DNA of 64,000 nt from the NCBI GenBank assembly GCA_902364645.1, contig CABJEP010000008.1, positions 48,159-112,158 of the forward strand. Direction: 5' to 3'. The translations under genes and the position numbers were made by a program. The notes under the pieces were generated by a model. That model was not told where the DNA came from, ran no database searches, and saw only the letters and a list, made by a program, of their open reading frames with translations. Source of the stretch: Coriobacteriaceae bacterium. GTDB lineage: Bacteria > Actinomycetota > Coriobacteriia > Coriobacteriales > Coriobacteriaceae. Positions 1 to 8,561 of the stretch are shown here, in pieces (position 1 is the first letter of the stretch; each line of letters begins with the position of its first letter).

Positions 1-1209
1 CGAGCCACGCATGAGCGGGCCAACCGGCGAGAAGTCGCGTGCGATCTTGCGGTCCAAGATGCCGATGCCACTCGTACGCTCAATAAAGTTGGGCGTGGAG
101 AGCAAGACGTCGACGAGCTCCTGAACCTCGGAGCGCAGCTGGTGGATGGTCGTGAGCGTGGAAAGCTTCTGCTCGGCCAGGATATCGCGACGCACGCCAC
201 CGATCACATTGAGACCGTAGGTCTTGCGGTGACCGGAGAGCTTCTCGGCCAGGTCCATGGACTTCTCGCGGACGCGGAAGAACTGCTGGAAGCCGGAGTC
301 GAAGCCGGTGTAGTGCGACGCCAGGCCAATGTTGAGCAGATGCGAGTGCAGGCGCTCGACCTCGAGCATGATGGCGCGGATGTACTGGGCGCGCGGCGGG
401 ACATGAATGCCCTGGGCGCGCTCGACGGCCTCGGCATAGGCCACCGAGTGGGCGCAGCCGCAGATGCCGCAGATGCGGTCGGCGAGGAACGTCACGGCGT
501 CATAGTTCAGGCGCGTCTCGGCAACCTTCTCCATGCCGCGGTGCACGTAGAACAGACGGTAGTCGGCGTCGACGATCGTCTCGCCCTCAACGAACAGACG
601 GAAGTGGCCGGGCTCGTCGGAGGTAATGTGCAACGGGCCCATGGGGACGAGCGTCGTCTCCTTGCCCTTGGTATCGGCCAAGAACTCGTAGTTTTCCATA
701 TCGCTCGCGGGAGCGGGACGGAAGCGGTAGTCCATGGAGTCCTTGCGCAGCGGGTACAGGCCGCTGGGCCAATCGTCGGGCAGCACCAGGCGACGACGAT
801 CGGGCAGACCCTCGGGGATCAGGCCGAACATGTCGCGAAGCTCGCGCTCGCCCCACACGCAGGCGGGGACGAACGGCGTCACGGACGGGAACGTCATCTT
901 GGCGGGATCGACCTCGGTGCGCACGGTCACCCAGCCGGGGTCCTCCCCCTCCATGGAGATGACGTAGTACACGGCGTAACGGCCGCACAGACTGCGCTCA
1001 TCGTTGCCGATGATCACGGGAATCCAACCGTAGCGCTCGTAATACAGGTAGTGGACGGCCTCGGGCAGACGGTCCTGCTTGACGGTAATCGTCAGCTGGT
1101 CCTCGCACTGCCACTCGACCTTCTCGATGCAGCCCGGAACGGCGCGGCGCAGGGCCTCGACATGGCTCTCGCAGCGACGGACATACACCTTGTTCTCAGT
1201 TTCAATCAT
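1..1209 (-). CDS. hyfG: Hydrogenase-4 large subunit HyfG/HycE (partial, 3' end outside window)
   Basis: This is the catalytic NiFe large subunit of a membrane-bound group-4 hydrogenase that would evolve H2 with electrons from formate. The first 403 codons are present. Residues about 1-160 resemble the NuoC-like domain (PLRKD near its end). From about residue 185 the NuoD-like large-subunit domain begins (PMGPLHITSDEPGHF, HRGMEK). The N-terminal nickel-binding motif RICGICG is at about residues 243-249, followed by AHS. The C-terminal CxxC ligand pair lies beyond the window. The ATG at 1209 is 3 bases after the hyfF stop. Fusion of NuoC- and NuoD-like parts is normal for HycE/HyfG. It is last of the visible operon; the small subunit and remaining ferredoxin-type subunits are expected to the left. 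The family is clear; HyfG rather than HycE is chosen from the gene order. Confidence 0.9.
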   Translation of the reverse strand, partial: MIETENKVYVRRCESHVEALRRAVPGCIEKVEWQCEDQLTITVKQDRLPEAVHYLYYERYGWIPVIIGNDERSLCGRYAVYYVISMEGEDPGWVTVRTEVDPAKMTFPSVTPFVPACVWGERELRDMFGLIPEGLPDRRRLVLPDDWPSGLYPLRKDSMDYRFRPAPASDMENYEFLADTKGKETTLVPMGPLHITSDEPGHFRLFVEGETIVDADYRLFYVHRGMEKVAETRLNYDAVTFLADRICGICGCAHSVAYAEAVERAQGIHVPPRAQYIRAIMLEVERLHSHLLNIGLASHYTGFDSGFQQFFRVREKSMDLAEKLSGHRKTYGLNVIGGVRRDILAEQKLSTLTTIHQLRSEVQELVDVLLSTPNFIERTSGIGILDRKIARDFSPVGPLMRGS

Positions 1210-1212
1210 TCG

Positions 1213-2772
1213 TTACTCCACCTCGCTCTGAGCGGTCTCGGTACCGAACACAGCGCGGTACATCGGCGTCGCGTGAAGTTCCTCGGTGCTCTGCTCGAGC
1301 ACGATGCCGGTCGCGGTCTCCACACCGTGCACGAGAGGCAGCGGGGTGGCGATGCCAAACCACAAGATCATGACAGCCAGGATGATTTCGGGGATAAGCA
1401 TGAGCGCCGGGGCCTCATGCTTGCCCATGCCCTGGGGCGCATGGCCGAATACCGACTTGAGTGCGATGCGGGTGAGCGCGGAGATGGCCACGGTAAGACC
1501 GAGGGCAACCACGACGACCAGCCACATGGGACCGGCGGTAACACCGGCGACAAAAGTCAGGAACTCGGAAATAAACATGCCAAAGGGCGGGAAGGCGGCA
1601 AGACCGAGCAGTGCCAGGATGGCGAGCGCGGCGGTTGCGGGTGCAACCTCGACGACGCCCTGGATCTTGGCCAGGCTACGCGTGCCAAAGGCGTGCTGGA
1701 TGTTGCCGGAAACGCAGAAGGCAAGCGTCTTGGTAAAGCCGTGGAACACGCAGTGCAGCAGGGCCGCGGCGATACCCAGCGGGCCACCGATACCCAGGCA
1801 CAGGGCGATAACGCCCACGTTCTCCACAGACGAGTACGCAAAGCGGCGCTTGAGGTCGTCCTGGCGAAACATCGAGAGTGCCGCCACCAAAATGGACAGC
1901 GTGCCGACGATCAGCAGCAAAAGTTGCGGATACTCGGCGCCCACGGCCTGGATAATAAAGCCGTAGAAGCGCATGATCACAAGCATGGCGCACTTAAGCA
2001 GCACGCCCGAGAGCAGGGCCGAGACAGGGCTCGGGGCCTGGGAGTGGGCATCGGGCAGCCAAGTGTGCATGGGGAACAGGCCGGCCTTGGTGCCAAAGCC
2101 GATCACGATAAACGCAAAGGCGAGGCGCATGAGCGTCGGGTCGAACTGGTCGGCATACGGCAGCACGCACGACAGGAATGCGGCCTCGTGGGCGTTGGGA
2201 ATCACGTCGGCGGCGTTGGCGTAGATCAGCAGCGTACCGAACAGGCCGAAGGCCACGCCGGCGGTGCAGACCATCGCATACTTCCAAGAAGCCTCGAGGG
2301 CCATCTTGTTCTTGTAGATACCCACGAGGAACACGGTGGAAAGCGTGGTTGCCTCCACGGCGGCCCACGTAAGGATCATGTTGTTGGACAGGCACGCGAG
2401 CAGCATGGTGAACACGAACAGGCTAAACAGCGCAAAATACTGCTTGGCGCGCTCGGCGGGCATGGAGCCCTCCTCGATATCGGCCTTTACATAGGGCAGC
2501 GAGAACAGCCCCGTAAGAAAACCGATAAAGCCGATGAGCAGCACAAAGATGGCGCCCAGCGAATCGAGGTGGAACCACAGGCCAAGAGCGCTCGCGGTGT
2601 CGCCGCTCATAAGGACGTCACCGGCCGTCACAATCGACAGCACCAGGACGGCTGCGACGGAGACCAGGTTGAGACCGGCAAACACGTTATAGGACGTGTT
2701 CTTGGGCAAAAACGCCATGACCAGCGAGAACACCAAAGGAGTCGCGAGCAGGGCGAGAATCAACGTTTCCAT
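1213..2772 (-). CDS. hyfF: Hydrogenase-4 membrane subunit HyfF (antiporter-like)
   Basis: A 519-residue polytopic membrane protein of the NuoN/NuoL/MrpD proton-antiporter family. It shows the family pattern of about 14 hydrophobic helices, a central region with GTKAGLFPMHTWLPDAHS, and HCVFHGFTKTLAFC further on, where the conserved lysines and histidines of the ion path lie. In hydrogenase-4, HyfF is one of three antiporter-like subunits that may couple H2 evolution to ion translocation. It lies 3 bases from both hyfE and hyfG, so it is surely co-transcribed. Assignment as HyfF rather than HyfD rests on position between hyfE and hyfG. Confidence 0.88.
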   Translation of the reverse strand: METLILALLATPLVFSLVMAFLPKNTSYNVFAGLNLVSVAAVLVLSIVTAGDVLMSGDTASALGLWFHLDSLGAIFVLLIGFIGFLTGLFSLPYVKADIEEGSMPAERAKQYFALFSLFVFTMLLACLSNNMILTWAAVEATTLSTVFLVGIYKNKMALEASWKYAMVCTAGVAFGLFGTLLIYANAADVIPNAHEAAFLSCVLPYADQFDPTLMRLAFAFIVIGFGTKAGLFPMHTWLPDAHSQAPSPVSALLSGVLLKCAMLVIMRFYGFIIQAVGAEYPQLLLLIVGTLSILVAALSMFRQDDLKRRFAYSSVENVGVIALCLGIGGPLGIAAALLHCVFHGFTKTLAFCVSGNIQHAFGTRSLAKIQGVVEVAPATAALAILALLGLAAFPPFGMFISEFLTFVAGVTAGPMWLVVVVALGLTVAISALTRIALKSVFGHAPQGMGKHEAPALMLIPEIILAVMILWFGIATPLPLVHGVETATGIVLEQSTEELHATPMYRAVFGTETAQSEVE

Positions 2773-2775
2773 GGA

Positions 2776-3429
2776 CTACCCCCTCAGCTCGGACAGGTCG
2801 CGCGCATCGAGCGAGTGGGAGTCGTCCCAAATGCGACGCACGACGATGGACATGATGATGACGGCAAAGATGGCGTCGGTGGCGATACCGATCTCGATGA
2901 TCTCGGGAGCGGTGGGGGCCAAAAGCGCGAGCGTCACATGGCTGCCGTTTTCCATAAGGCAGTATCCAAAGATCTGCTTCATGATGTTGCGCTGCGAGAT
3001 GATGCAGGTGAGGCCCACAAAGAAGTGAGCGAAGCTAATAGCGAGCGCAGGCGTTGCGACCTCGGCCGTGGGCAGGCTGATCTGCGTCACGACGGCAAAG
3101 CAAATCGCGACCTCCACGGCGATGATGCAAATGGCCCACGCGGGCTTAAGGCCGGCCTTGAGCGATGCGTCGCTCGGCTCGCCCATCTTCTTGTATGCGC
3201 GGTTGAGGATGTAAGGGACCAGGACGACCTTAGTGATAAAGGCAGATCCAGCCCACATAAGCAGCTCCTGCGCACCAGTGGTGACACCGAGCGTGGCGAG
3301 AAGCCCCACGAGCACCAGCGACTGCACCGCATACCAGTGGATGGAATGTTTGATGTTCTTGGAGACAACCACCATGGTGGACGTGACGATCAGAAGGCCG
3401 CCAAGGATGTTGACGATCGAATAACCCAT
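2776..3429 (-). CDS. hyfE: Hydrogenase-4 membrane subunit HyfE (NuoK-like)
   Basis: A 217-residue membrane protein with about six to seven hydrophobic helices, the size of HyfE. The family is a NuoK/MrpC-related subunit found in hydrogenase-4 but absent from the smaller hydrogenase-3 (Hyc) complex. Its presence is the main reason for calling this operon hyf-like. The ATG start follows the hyfD stop by 13 bases and the stop is 3 bases before hyfF. No cofactor motif is expected; it is a structural and ion-path subunit of the membrane arm. Confidence 0.85.
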   Translation of the reverse strand: MGYSIVNILGGLLIVTSTMVVVSKNIKHSIHWYAVQSLVLVGLLATLGVTTGAQELLMWAGSAFITKVVLVPYILNRAYKKMGEPSDASLKAGLKPAWAICIIAVEVAICFAVVTQISLPTAEVATPALAISFAHFFVGLTCIISQRNIMKQIFGYCLMENGSHVTLALLAPTAPEIIEIGIATDAIFAVIIMSIVVRRIWDDSHSLDARDLSELRG

Positions 3430-3442
3430 GTCGTTCTACCTC

Positions 3443-4900
3443 CTAACCGATCCAGCTGGCCGAAAGCGGGCCGCTGACGATGACCATGATGATGAGCACG
3501 ATGAACACGAACGCCATCGCGCGGGGAAGCGGGGCACCCGCAGCGACCTCTTCGCTCGGCTCGCCGGGCAGGCAATAGCCCATCCACTTAAGGAACCAGG
3601 CAAAGGTGGCGACGGTCTCGGCGACCATGATGCACACGAGCACCAGGATCGCGACGTTGCCGGCGCCCACAGAGAAGCCGCCGGCGATGATCTGGAACTT
3701 CGAGAAGAACGTGTTCATGGGCGGCACGCCGGCAATGGCGAGTGCCGCGACACCAAAGCCCACGCCCGAGATCGGGTACTTCTTCACGATGCCGCGAAGC
3801 TTGGGCAGCATACGCGTGCCGAGCGTAAAGGAGAACGAACCGGCGATCAGGAAGAACAGCGTCTTGGCGAAAGCGTGGTTAAAGATGTGGCACACGGCGC
3901 CATCAAAGGCCAGCTGGCTGCCAAAGACCGAAAGGCCCAGACCAAAGAACACATAGGAGAGCTGGGCGATCGTGGAGAAGGCCAGCAGGCGCTTCATATC
4001 CTTTTGCGGCAGGTACATAAGGAAACCAAAGAGCATGGTGACCATGGCGTCGATAATGGCGACCCAGCCCACGATCTCGGGAATCTCGCCGGCAGAGACG
4101 AGTGCACGTGCGAACACGCACACGCCGACCTTGACCATCGAGGCGCCATGCAGGTAGGCCGAAACAGGCGTCGGCGCCTCCATGGCCGAAGGCAGCCACA
4201 TGTACATGGGAACCTGTGCGGACTTGGCCCAGGCCGCAAACAGCACGAGCAAAAGGACGATAGCCTTGAGCTTGGCGTCGAGACCGGCAATCGCGGTAAT
4301 GGCGAAGGTACCGGTGTGGGCAAACACGATGGCGGCGCCCAGATACAGGCCGAGCGCACCGATATGCGTAATGATCAGGGCCTTCATGCCGGCCTTCTTG
4401 GCCGTAGGCGTCATGTAGTAGCTAATGAGGCCCCAAGAGCACGCACCCGTGATCTCAAAGAACACGAGCTGGCCCAAAAGGGTCGAGCTGTACACAAGAC
4501 CGGCCATGGCGCCGATGAAGGTCGCGAGGTACGCGTAGAAGCGACGACGCGGTGCGTCGGGATGCTCACGGTTGTTCTCGCTCATATAGGGAATCGAATA
4601 GATCACGACAAACAGGCCGATACCCACAAAGGCGGGCGCGAGCAGCGTGCTCATGCGATCGAAGGTGAATCCCATGACGAGGGTCTGCCCAAACGAGATC
4701 AGGGGGACCTGCGTGTCGGGCATGCCGGCGCCAGCGAAATTCGCGGCGAGGGCGATGGTGCAGGCCGTCGAGACGGCGGCACCCAAAACGCTGAACCACT
4801 TGGCGTACGGACGGGGGAACAGGGCGACGAGCACCGAGGCCACCATCGGGGCCGCGATAGCGACCAAGCCGAGAAGGGACAGACTGACTGCAAATGACAT
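3443..4900 (-). CDS. hyfD: Hydrogenase-4 membrane subunit HyfD (antiporter-like)
   Basis: A 485-residue NuoL/NuoN/MrpD-type membrane protein. The central block KSAQVPMYMWLPSAMEAPTP and the later HIFNHAFAKTLFF carry the charged residues typical of antiporter-like subunits. It is the second of three such subunits in this operon (HyfB, HyfD, HyfF), which is the hydrogenase-4 rather than hydrogenase-3 composition. It starts 15 bases after hyfC. The paralogue is clearly distinct from the 672-residue HyfB, which has the extra C-terminal part. Confidence 0.88.
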   Translation of the reverse strand: MSFAVSLSLLGLVAIAAPMVASVLVALFPRPYAKWFSVLGAAVSTACTIALAANFAGAGMPDTQVPLISFGQTLVMGFTFDRMSTLLAPAFVGIGLFVVIYSIPYMSENNREHPDAPRRRFYAYLATFIGAMAGLVYSSTLLGQLVFFEITGACSWGLISYYMTPTAKKAGMKALIITHIGALGLYLGAAIVFAHTGTFAITAIAGLDAKLKAIVLLLVLFAAWAKSAQVPMYMWLPSAMEAPTPVSAYLHGASMVKVGVCVFARALVSAGEIPEIVGWVAIIDAMVTMLFGFLMYLPQKDMKRLLAFSTIAQLSYVFFGLGLSVFGSQLAFDGAVCHIFNHAFAKTLFFLIAGSFSFTLGTRMLPKLRGIVKKYPISGVGFGVAALAIAGVPPMNTFFSKFQIIAGGFSVGAGNVAILVLVCIMVAETVATFAWFLKWMGYCLPGEPSEEVAAGAPLPRAMAFVFIVLIIMVIVSGPLSASWIG

Positions 4901-4915
4901 TGTTTCTCCCTTCTC

Positions 4916-5842
4916 CTACACGCCGACGACCACGAAGACAAACGCCAGAACGGCGATGCCCACGACGGCCCAGGTCTGATTGCCGAGCACCTTAAAACGC
5001 GAGCGCGAGCAGGAGTTCTCGATCACGCCGCATACGACAAAGTCGATCAGGCACTTCACCAGGAAGATGACCGCGCCCAGAACGGCGGCGGCGCCCACGG
5101 TCGCGGGCTCGCCCCAGGGGACGAAGATCGCGCAGAACCAGGCGACGACCAGGACCTGCTTCATGGACATGGCGAGCTTGGCCATGGCGAGCGACGGGCC
5201 GGAAAGCTCAGCGAGCGGACCTTCCTGGAGCTCCTGCTCGGCCTCGGCCTGGTCAAACGGCAGCTTGCCGAGTTCCATGTAGCAGGCAATTGCAAAGGCG
5301 ATGCCGGCGAGGATCACGGCGACCGGCGCGTCGACGGCGCCCGTCATGATGTGCTGACCCATGGTGGCGATGTCGGTGGAACCGCACACCAGGGCGGCGG
5401 CAAACAGCGCCAGCAGCATGGACGGCTCGATGAGCACGCTCATGAGCAGCTCGCGGACGCCGCCGATACCGGCGTAGGCGTTGGACGAATCCACACCGCA
5501 GAGGGCGAAGAAGAAGCGGGCGAGCGCCAGGCTGTACATGATGGTGATGGCGTCACCAAAGACCGGGATGGGGCTTTGCGCCGTAAAGAGCGGCAAGCCC
5601 ATAGCGAGCATAAAGGCGACGGCGAAGAACAGCGGCGGCATAATGCGCAGCGCAAAGCTCGCGTCCTCGCTCTGGGACTCGGGGCGCGCAAAGAGCTTGG
5701 CCAGGTCGCGATAGTCCTGCATGATGCTGGGGCCGCGACGGTTGTGCATCTTGGCGCGGATCACGCGACCGAGACCGGAGAAGAACGGCGCGACGGCCAT
5801 AACGACCACGCCCTGCAGAACGGCAAGTACGATGTTGTTCAT
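4916..5842 (-). CDS. hyfC: Hydrogenase-4 membrane subunit HyfC/HycD (NuoH-like)
   Basis: A 308-residue NuoH/HycD-family subunit with about eight hydrophobic helices. It docks the hydrogenase arm on the membrane. Two family signatures are visible: GPSIMQDYRDLAKLF near residue 38 and the acidic loop EAEQELQEGPLAELSGP around residue 200, which in NuoH lines the quinone or proton entry region. The ATG at 5842 is 12 bases after hyfB. Length matches HyfC/HycD. Confidence 0.9.
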   Translation of the reverse strand: MNNIVLAVLQGVVVMAVAPFFSGLGRVIRAKMHNRRGPSIMQDYRDLAKLFARPESQSEDASFALRIMPPLFFAVAFMLAMGLPLFTAQSPIPVFGDAITIMYSLALARFFFALCGVDSSNAYAGIGGVRELLMSVLIEPSMLLALFAAALVCGSTDIATMGQHIMTGAVDAPVAVILAGIAFAIACYMELGKLPFDQAEAEQELQEGPLAELSGPSLAMAKLAMSMKQVLVVAWFCAIFVPWGEPATVGAAAVLGAVIFLVKCLIDFVVCGVIENSCSRSRFKVLGNQTWAVVGIAVLAFVFVVVGV

Positions 5843-5854
5843 GCTCTCCCCTCC

Positions 5855-7873
5855 TTAACCCATTTGCACGGCGAGCACGAGGAACACCACGAGTGCCGCG
5901 ACGATGTAGCAGATATAGATGCTGTAGTTGCCGCCCTCGAGCTTAGTCGCGAGGTCGGCGAGCTTCTCGACACCCTTATGCGGGGCATCGACGAGAACCT
6001 TGTCGGGTACGGGCTCCACAGCCTCGGCCACACCGGTGAGCTTCTGGAAGAAGTGCGCGATGGACCAGCAGACGGCCGTGCAGCGGTCGCGCAGCGTGTA
6101 GAGCGGCTGCATAAACCAGGACACCTCTGAGGCAAAGGTCGTGGCCACGACGGGCATATGCTCGTTGGGAGCATAGCCGCATGCCCACGGCTGGGACTTC
6201 TGCACCTTGCCGACGGTCTTGAGCTTGCGATAACCGCAGGCAAGGCCGACAAGCACCACGAGCGCAAGAGCGATCGCGGGCGTGGAGGTGGCAGCGCCGG
6301 AGTACTGGTTCATGAGCTCCATGCCCTCGGCGGCAAACACGCCACCGTACGGATGCAGCACGGACGCGGCGACATCGACCAGCACGGGCGCGATCACGGG
6401 AGCGCCAATGCCCAGCACGACGCAGATGGCTGCGAGCAGGCCCTGCGCAAACACCATGGGGGCGGGAACCTCCTTGGCATTGGCCGCGGCCTCGGAGCGG
6501 GGCGCGGAGGCAAAGGAGACGCCATAGGCCTTGACGAAGCACGTGACGGCCAGCGCGCCGGTAATGGCAAGCGCGACGGCAGCGAACACGGCCACGATCA
6601 TGACGGCCTTGTCGCCCTGCATGGCGGCGTTAAAGAGCGACTGGTAGGTAAACCACTCGGACACAAAGCCGTTGAAGGGCGGGATGGCCGAGATGGCAAG
6701 CGCGCCAACGAGAAAGCAGATGGCCGTTGCCGGCATACGACGGAACAGGCCGCCCATCTTCTCCATATTGCGCGTACCCGTGGAGTACAGCAGCGCACCG
6801 GCGCCCAAGAACAGCTCGCCCTTAAACATCGCGTGGTTAAACGTGTGGTAGAGGGCGGCCATCAAAGCCAGGACGGCGATGCCGACAGAGTTGAGCGCCA
6901 TGGCGGCCATGGAGGCGCCGACGCCGAGCAGAATGATGCCGATGTTCTCGACGGAGTGATAGGCCAGCAGGCGCTTGATGTCATGCTCCTGCAGGGCGAA
7001 GGCCACGCCGAGAACCGACGAGATCGCACCGAAGACCATGACCATAAGGCCCCACCAGACCTGAACGCCCGAGGCGGAGAGCAGGTCGAGACCAACCTTG
7101 AGGATGCCGAAGATACCGATCTTGATCATGCCACCGGACATGAGGGCACTCACGTTGGACGGCGCCTCGGGATGTGCCTTGGGCAGCCAGCCGTGCAGCG
7201 GGATGATACCGGCCTTGGCGCCAAAGCCAAAGAAGGCGAGCACGAAGCACACGGATGCGACCGCGGGGCTAAACTGCGTAGCGCGGAAATCCGCAAAGGC
7301 AAACGAGCCAGCAGCGAAGTTGGTCATGGTAAGGAAACTCGCCATGATGAGCACGAAGCCCACGTGCGCGATCACAAAGTAGAGCCAACCGCCGTGGATG
7401 GAGTTCTCGTTCTCCTCTATCACGACCAGGAAGTACGAGGTCAGCGACATGAGCTCAAAGGCGACCAGGAACCAAAACACGTTGTCGGCGGTGATGACGA
7501 GCATCATGGACGCCACGAAGGTGTTAAAGAAGAAGCCGGCGCGGCCCTTTTTGCCCGGATACTCATCAAAGTAGTTGAGACCGTAGATCGAACCGGCAAA
7601 CGCGAGCACCGAGATGAGCGCCACGAATAGGCCGGACAGCTGATTGAGCAGCAGCTGGAAATGGGCAAACGGGAAGAACACGATGGTGTCGACCGACGTG
7701 ACATCGCCCAGCACGGCCTGGATACCGGCCACAAACGAAAGCACCGCGGCGACGGCGCCGATCAGGCAGCCGGCGGTCTTGGCGGCGTTGTCGGCCTTAA
7801 TCAGCAGAACCGAGGCGAGCGCACCGATGCACGAGACGGCAAGCGATGCGATAAACAGCGTCATGCTATCCAT
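5855..7873 (-). CDS. hyfB: Hydrogenase-4 membrane subunit HyfB (NuoL-like)
   Basis: A 672-residue membrane subunit of the NuoL/HycC/HyfB type, the longest antiporter-like protein of the complex. The core has KAGIIPLHGWLPKAHPEAPS and HTFNHAMFKGELFLG, the usual lysine- and histidine-containing helices. A hydrophilic stretch (GKVQKSQPWACGY) and a last hydrophobic helix at residues about 650-670 fit the C-terminal extension of this subtype. The ATG at 7873 overlaps the 3' end of hyfA by 8 bases, so translation is likely coupled; a second ATG three codons downstream is also possible. Confidence 0.9.
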   Translation of the reverse strand: MDSMTLFIASLAVSCIGALASVLLIKADNAAKTAGCLIGAVAAVLSFVAGIQAVLGDVTSVDTIVFFPFAHFQLLLNQLSGLFVALISVLAFAGSIYGLNYFDEYPGKKGRAGFFFNTFVASMMLVITADNVFWFLVAFELMSLTSYFLVVIEENENSIHGGWLYFVIAHVGFVLIMASFLTMTNFAAGSFAFADFRATQFSPAVASVCFVLAFFGFGAKAGIIPLHGWLPKAHPEAPSNVSALMSGGMIKIGIFGILKVGLDLLSASGVQVWWGLMVMVFGAISSVLGVAFALQEHDIKRLLAYHSVENIGIILLGVGASMAAMALNSVGIAVLALMAALYHTFNHAMFKGELFLGAGALLYSTGTRNMEKMGGLFRRMPATAICFLVGALAISAIPPFNGFVSEWFTYQSLFNAAMQGDKAVMIVAVFAAVALAITGALAVTCFVKAYGVSFASAPRSEAAANAKEVPAPMVFAQGLLAAICVVLGIGAPVIAPVLVDVAASVLHPYGGVFAAEGMELMNQYSGAATSTPAIALALVVLVGLACGYRKLKTVGKVQKSQPWACGYAPNEHMPVVATTFASEVSWFMQPLYTLRDRCTAVCWSIAHFFQKLTGVAEAVEPVPDKVLVDAPHKGVEKLADLATKLEGGNYSIYICYIVAALVVFLVLAVQMG

Positions 7874-8483
7874 TGTTTACGCTCCCTTCTGCTTTCTCGG
7901 ACAGACCCTGGGCCACAGCGGTAACGTCGACGGACGGACCGTTTTCGATCGAGCGCAGGCGCTTGGCCTCGTCGAGTTCGCGATCGGCCGCGCCGCCCAT
8001 GACGGTCAGCGCCTTGGTGGGGCACGCCGCCACACAATGCGGGCCGTCCGGATCGAAGGCGCACAGGTCGCACTTGACAGCACAGGTGTACTGGCCGGGA
8101 GCCCACGTAAGCAGGCTGCTCAGGGACTTAGGATACGAAGGCGTCGGGTCGCACATGCCTGCGACACCGGCGATAGACGTGCCATCGGGATGGATGGCTC
8201 CGAAGGGGCACGCGATGGCGCACAGCCTGCACCCGATGCACTCCTGCTCCTTGACGTGGATGCGATCGCCATCGTGCTCGATGGCATTCACCGGGCAGAC
8301 CTCGGCGCAGGGGGCACCCTCGCAATGGTGGCAGGCAAGGGCGGCCGAAATACCGCCGGTCTTCACGAGCGCCAGGCGCGGCGTATCCTGAAGACCCTGC
8401 ATCCGGTGGGCGTCGGCACAGGCGGACTGGCATGTTCCGCAACCGATGCACCTCTCCGGGTTGATGTCGATGAAGCGGTTCAT
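7866..8483 (-). CDS. hyfA: Electron-transfer 4Fe-4S ferredoxin subunit HyfA/HycB-like
   Basis: A 205-residue polyferredoxin that would carry electrons from formate dehydrogenase to the hydrogenase. Four cysteine groups are visible: CIGCGTCQSAC, CHHCEGAPCAEVC, CIGCRLCAIAC and CDLC...C...C, i.e. four [4Fe-4S] clusters in the HycB/HydN/DmsB pattern. The ATG at 8483 is preceded by AGGAAG at good spacing; a GTG two codons earlier is less likely. A strong GC-rich hairpin (8506-8540) separates it from fdhF. It is a paralogue of the ferredoxin at 10860-11378. Confidence 0.88.
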   Translation of the reverse strand: MNRFIDINPERCIGCGTCQSACADAHRMQGLQDTPRLALVKTGGISAALACHHCEGAPCAEVCPVNAIEHDGDRIHVKEQECIGCRLCAIACPFGAIHPDGTSIAGVAGMCDPTPSYPKSLSSLLTWAPGQYTCAVKCDLCAFDPDGPHCVAACPTKALTVMGGAADRELDEAKRLRSIENGPSVDVTAVAQGLSEKAEGSVNNG

Positions 8484-8505
8484 CCCCACTTCCTTTCAAA
8501 ATAAC

Positions 8506-8540
8506 GGGCCGGGCTCCCGAACGTACGGGACGCCCGGCCC
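8506..8540 (-). terminator. GC-rich hairpin between fdhF and hyfA
   Basis: Arms GGGCCGGGC and GCCCGGCCC enclose a second short helix (TCCCG/CGGGA). On the minus strand it is followed by GTTATTTTG, a poor uridine tract. It may be a partial terminator or an RNA-processing barrier that sets fdhF expression apart from hyfA-G. Confidence 0.5.
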
Positions 8541-8561
8541 AAAAAGCCAACGAGAACGGGA

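Noticed and set aside
142..3477. 1111-codon open frame on the plus strand
   Set aside because: It is antisense to hyfG, hyfF and hyfE, whose proteins are clear. Its composition (His/Gly/Asp/Arg-rich, no domains) is that of a GC-rich shadow frame.
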